This document shows, one piece after another, positions 60,873-64,000 of a stretch of 64,000 bases of DNA (positions within the stretch are counted from its first letter, which is position 1; each line of letters starts with the position of its first letter). The notes beneath the pieces were generated by a model. It was not told the DNA's origin and searched no databases. It saw nothing but the letters and a program-made list of their open reading frames with translations. The translations under genes were made by a program, and so were the position numbers. Origin of the DNA: Alistipes sp. Marseille-P5061 (GTDB lineage: Bacteria > Bacteroidota > Bacteroidia > Bacteroidales > Rikenellaceae); contig NZ_LT985748.1 in assembly GCF_900290115.1 (NCBI RefSeq), forward strand, positions 1-64,000. The letters run 5' to 3'.

Positions 60873-62567
60873 ATGAAAAAACGTCAATTGCTTCTCTCGG
60901 CCGTGGCGCTGCTCGCCTATGGGGCGGTTTCGGCCTGCACGAACTTCATCGTCACGCGCGGCGCCTCGACCGACGGGTCGGTCATGGTCTCCTACGCCGC
61001 CGATTCGCATGCCCTCTACGGGGCGCTCTACCACACGGCGGCCGGCCGCTACGCTCCGGGTACGATGATGCCCGTCTACGAGTGGGACACGGGCCGCTAC
61101 CTGCGCGACATACCCCAGGCGGCGCAGACCTGGTCGACCGTCGGCAACATGAACGAGCACTCGCTCATCATCGGTGAGACCACCTACGGCGGCCGTGCCG
61201 AGCTGGCCGACTCGACGGGCGGCATCGACTACGGTTCGCTCATATACATCACGCTCCAGCGCGCCACGACGGCCCGTGAGGCCATCGCCCTCATCGCCGA
61301 GCTGGCCAACACCTACGGCTACGCCTCGAGCGGCGAGTCGTTCTCCATCGCCGACCCCAACGAGGCGTGGATTATGGAGCTCATCGGCAAGGGCTACAAG
61401 GACGACGGCAAGGGGGGCAACGCCCGCCGCGGCATCGTCTGGGTGGCACGCCGCATCCCCGACGGATATGTCTCGGGCCATGCCAACCAGGCGCGCATCA
61501 CCACCTTCCCGCTCGACGACCCAGAGAACTGCCTCTATGCTCCCGACGTCATCTCGTTCGCCCGTGAGATGGGCTACTACGAGGGTCCGGACCGCAAGTT
61601 CAGCTTCGCCGACGCCTACTGCCCGGCCGACTTCGCCACGGTGCGCGGCTGCGACGCCCGCGTGTGGGCCTTCTTCCGCACGGTGGCCGACGGCATGGAC
61701 GCCTATGAGGACTACGCCATGGGCTACAACCTCAAGAACCGTCTGCCGCTCTGGGTGAAGCCCCGCCAGAAGGTATCGCCCAAGACGGTCTTCGACTGCA
61801 TGCGCGACCACTACGAGGGTACGCCGATGGACATGACCCGCGACCTCGGTGCCGGCGGTCACAACTGCCCCTACCGCTGGCGCCCGATGGACTTCGAGGT
61901 GGACGGCGTCACCTACCTCAACGAGCGTGCGACGGCCACGCAGCAGACCGGTTTCTGGTTCGTGGGCCAGGCCCGCGCCGACCGTCCGGCCGATACGGGC
62001 ATCCTCTGGTTCGGTGTCGACGATGCCGCAACCTCGTGCCTGACGCCGATTTTCTGCTCGGCGCAGGAGGTTCCCGAGTGCTTCAGCGAGAAGAACGGCT
62101 CGATGCTCAGCTATTCGCCCACGTCGGCCTTCTGGCTCTTCAACCGCACGACGAACTTCGCCTACATGCGCTACGACATGATTTCGGCCGACATCCGCAA
62201 GGTGACCGACAAGTGGGAGAACGACCACCTGGCCCTGATGGAGAGCCTTCCGGCCCGCATCGGCATGATGTCGGACGAGGCGCGCCGCAGCTATCTGACC
62301 GAGGTGAGCGTCTCGACGGCACAGGAGCTCTTCGACCGCTGGCAGCGTCTGAACAGCTACCTGCTGATTAAGTACATGGACGGCAACGTCAAGAGCGAAC
62401 ACGGCGACGTGCTCTCGTACCTCGACGGCGACGGTTCGTCGGCCCACTTCGTCGACAACGGCAACGGCCGCGACATCCCCGACAAGATTCAGTTCCCGGG
62501 CTACAACGAGAAGTGGAAGCGCGCCGTGGCGGCCGACAACGGCGAGGTGCTGCGCGTGGTCAAGTAA
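60873..62567 (+). CDS. C69-family dipeptidase
   Basis: A 564-residue N-terminal-nucleophile dipeptidase (PepD-like). The leader MKKRQLLLSAVALLAYGAVSA ends directly before C22 in CTNFIVTRGASTDGSVMVSY, the expected autocatalytically exposed Cys nucleophile. Other conserved segments are GNMNEHSLIIGETTYGGR, SIADPNEAWIMELIGKGYK and ARRIPDGYVSGHANQARITT. The leader looks like a signal peptide, so an extracytoplasmic location is likely. Length is normal for the Bacteroidetes group. It has its own promoter; lpdA follows after 99 nt. The role is probably nutrient dipeptide breakdown. Confidence 0.93.
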   Translation: MKKRQLLLSAVALLAYGAVSACTNFIVTRGASTDGSVMVSYAADSHALYGALYHTAAGRYAPGTMMPVYEWDTGRYLRDIPQAAQTWSTVGNMNEHSLIIGETTYGGRAELADSTGGIDYGSLIYITLQRATTAREAIALIAELANTYGYASSGESFSIADPNEAWIMELIGKGYKDDGKGGNARRGIVWVARRIPDGYVSGHANQARITTFPLDDPENCLYAPDVISFAREMGYYEGPDRKFSFADAYCPADFATVRGCDARVWAFFRTVADGMDAYEDYAMGYNLKNRLPLWVKPRQKVSPKTVFDCMRDHYEGTPMDMTRDLGAGGHNCPYRWRPMDFEVDGVTYLNERATATQQTGFWFVGQARADRPADTGILWFGVDDAATSCLTPIFCSAQEVPECFSEKNGSMLSYSPTSAFWLFNRTTNFAYMRYDMISADIRKVTDKWENDHLALMESLPARIGMMSDEARRSYLTEVSVSTAQELFDRWQRLNSYLLIKYMDGNVKSEHGDVLSYLDGDGSSAHFVDNGNGRDIPDKIQFPGYNEKWKRAVAADNGEVLRVVK

Positions 62568-62666
62568 GCGGCGCCATTCGGAGAAACAACCATAGTAAAA
62601 CCATCGAGGGGAGGGCGGAGCCGCATCGGAGGCGCACGTCGTCCCCTCGCTCCTAAAACGAATACC

Positions 62667-64000
62667 ATGAAATATGACATCATTGTAGTCGGCTCGGGTC
62701 CGGGCGGGTATGTCGCCGCCATCCGTGCCGCACAGCTCGGCCGACGCGTGGCGCTTGTCGAGCGGGCCGAGGCGGGCGGCGTCTGCCTCAACTGGGGCTG
62801 CATCCCGACCAAGGCGCTGCTCAAGAGCGCCCAGGTCTACGCCTGGTGCAGGGCTGCGGACCACTACGGCCTGACGCTCGACGGGGAGGTGCGCCCCGAC
62901 CTGGAGCGCATCGTCGACCGCTCGCGCGGCGTGGCCGAGACGATGAGCAAGGGGGTTGCCTTCCTGCTGCGCAAGAACAACATCGACCTCATCGCCGGCT
63001 TCGGCCGGCTGGTGGCTCCGGGGCGGCTCGACGTCGACGGCGTCGTCTACGAGGCGGACCACATCGTGCTGGCGACGGGCGCCCGTCCGCGCGAGATGCC
63101 CTTCATGCCCATCGACGGCGAGCATGTCCTCTCGTCGCGTCATGCGCTGGAGCTGCGGCGGCTGCCCGCGTCGATGGTGGTCGTCGGTTCGGGCGCCATC
63201 GGCAGCGAATTCGCCTGGTTCTACGCCACGCTGGGCGTCAAGGTGACGCTCATCGAGTATCTGCCGCGCATCATGCCGCTCGAGGACGAGGAGGTCTCGA
63301 AGACCATGGAGCGCGTCTTCCGCAAGCTGCGGGCTACGGTGCTCACCTCGACCACCGTGCGCAGTGTCGTGGTCGGCGCCGACGGACGCTGCGTCGTCGA
63401 AGTCGAGGGGCGCAAGGGTGTCGAGTCGCTGAGCGCCGAGGTGGTGCTCTCGGCCGTCGGCATCAAGTCCAACATCGAGGGCATCGGCCTTGAGGAGCTG
63501 GGCATCGCCGTCGAGCGCGACAAGGTGGTGGTCGACCCCTTCTACCGCACCAACGTGCCGGGCATCTACGCCATCGGCGACATCGTGGGCGGTCCGGCGC
63601 TGGCGCACGTCGCCTCGGCCGAGGCCGTATGCTGCATCGAGGCCATCTGCGGGCTCAACCCCGCGCCGGTCGACTATTCGACCATCCCCTCGTGCATCTT
63701 CACCTCGCCCGAGGTGGCGTCGGTCGGCATGACCGAGCAGCAGGCGCGCGAGCGGGGCATCGACGTGCGCGTCGGGCGCTTCCCCTTCACCGCTTCGGGC
63801 AAGGCGACGGCGGCGGGCGACCGCGACGGCTTCGTCAAGCTGCTCTTCGACGGCGAGGAGCGCCTCATCGGCGCCCACATGGTGGGTGCCGGCGTCACCG
63901 AGATGCTGGCCGAGCCGACGCTTGCCAAGGCGCTCGGCGTCACGGCCCACCGTCTGGCCCGCATCATCCATGCCCACCCCACGATGAACGAAGGGGTGAT
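62667..64000 (+). CDS. lpdA: Dihydrolipoyl dehydrogenase, 3' end beyond the window
   Basis: FAD-dependent E3 subunit that reoxidises lipoyl groups of 2-oxoacid dehydrogenase or glycine cleavage complexes. At least 444 codons are present from the ATG at 62667, and the window ends before the stop. Motifs seen: MKYDIIVVGSGPGGYVAAIR, the redox disulfide GGVCLNWGCIPTKALLKSAQ, the NAD motif VVVGSGAIGSEFAWFYATLG and the second FAD site PGIYAIGDIVGGPALAHVAS. The catalytic His is in the C-terminal ARIIHAHPTMNE. Only a few terminal residues are missing. No lipoyl-complex genes are visible upstream. Confidence 0.95.
   Translation, partial: MKYDIIVVGSGPGGYVAAIRAAQLGRRVALVERAEAGGVCLNWGCIPTKALLKSAQVYAWCRAADHYGLTLDGEVRPDLERIVDRSRGVAETMSKGVAFLLRKNNIDLIAGFGRLVAPGRLDVDGVVYEADHIVLATGARPREMPFMPIDGEHVLSSRHALELRRLPASMVVVGSGAIGSEFAWFYATLGVKVTLIEYLPRIMPLEDEEVSKTMERVFRKLRATVLTSTTVRSVVVGADGRCVVEVEGRKGVESLSAEVVLSAVGIKSNIEGIGLEELGIAVERDKVVVDPFYRTNVPGIYAIGDIVGGPALAHVASAEAVCCIEAICGLNPAPVDYSTIPSCIFTSPEVASVGMTEQQARERGIDVRVGRFPFTASGKATAAGDRDGFVKLLFDGEERLIGAHMVGAGVTEMLAEPTLAKALGVTAHRLARIIHAHPTMNEGV

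Noticed and set aside
60717-63977. Upstream extension of the YggS-family frame into a 1312-codon minus-strand ORF
   Set aside because: The part beyond 60716 is antisense to the C69 dipeptidase and lpdA, lacks any motif, and crosses the yggS promoter box. Only 60039-60716 is a gene.

Overview
The window is a G+C-rich chromosomal segment of a member of the Bacteroidales, most probably a Rikenellaceae/Alistipes-type gut bacterium. The evidence is the promoter signature TAnnTTTG with TTG about 19-20 nt upstream (clearest at 10912-10940, 14124-14154, 33467-33497, 55293-55323 and 58673-58702), the sparse use of Shine-Dalgarno sequences, Na+-NQR as respiratory complex, a membrane pyrophosphatase, and families typical of this phylum (DUF2807, DUF5689, DUF5606, PF14905-type beta-barrels). 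The genus is an inference. The left edge is not genomic: 124-202 is an Illumina P7/Nextera i7 adapter with its flow-cell poly-T, and 1-123 is unrelated DNA, so genuine chromosome starts at 203.

Layout. 203-3161: rplM-rpsI and rpsB-tsf. 3717-10762: an AddA-like helicase/nuclease (minus) divergent from a DUF2807 protein and an AddB-like nuclease (plus). 10968-14096: a small lipoprotein facing an M23-M23-HAD operon. 14529-19058: alaS and gpmI. 19472-21695: a large lipoprotein divergent from a Crp/Fnr regulator, with an FNR-like palindrome between them. 21939-25554: minus-strand metabolic and RNA-related genes (YbjN-like, prolyl-tRNA editing, 2-hydroxyacid dehydrogenase, TcdA, TatD). 25742-31679: nqrABCDEF, in which NqrC carries an N-terminal rubredoxin-like domain. 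31943-33310: mgtE behind a structured leader with a short upstream ORF. 33677-41033: an outer-membrane beta-barrel protein, hppA, a HAD hydrolase and an AI-2E-family permease. 41159-45189: BASS transporter, a frameshifted NhaC-type antiporter, TspO and obgE. 45195-50776: two DUF5689 lipoproteins with serB, an MscS channel, a lipoprotein, DUF5606 and mgsA. 50926-52656: an S41 peptidase gene broken by a stop codon and by a perfect 150-bp tandem duplication. 52893-64000: dusB, a CNNM-type protein, argS, an OmpA-like protein, a small conserved protein, proC-yggS, a C69 dipeptidase and the 5' part of lpdA. No tRNA, rRNA, CRISPR array or insertion sequence was recognised.

Two points stand out. The rubredoxin-NqrC fusion places a predicted FeS4 iron centre on the cytoplasmic face of the Na+ pump. 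The mgtE leader holds a 16-codon ORF followed by two interleaved pairings that either sequester the mgtE ribosome binding site or exclude that pairing, which looks like an undescribed translational switch or pseudoknot riboregulator. A third, diffuse theme is that most long spacers, and one protein loop in the AddA-like enzyme, are filled with short tandem repeats private to that locus, with periods from 7 to 72 bp.
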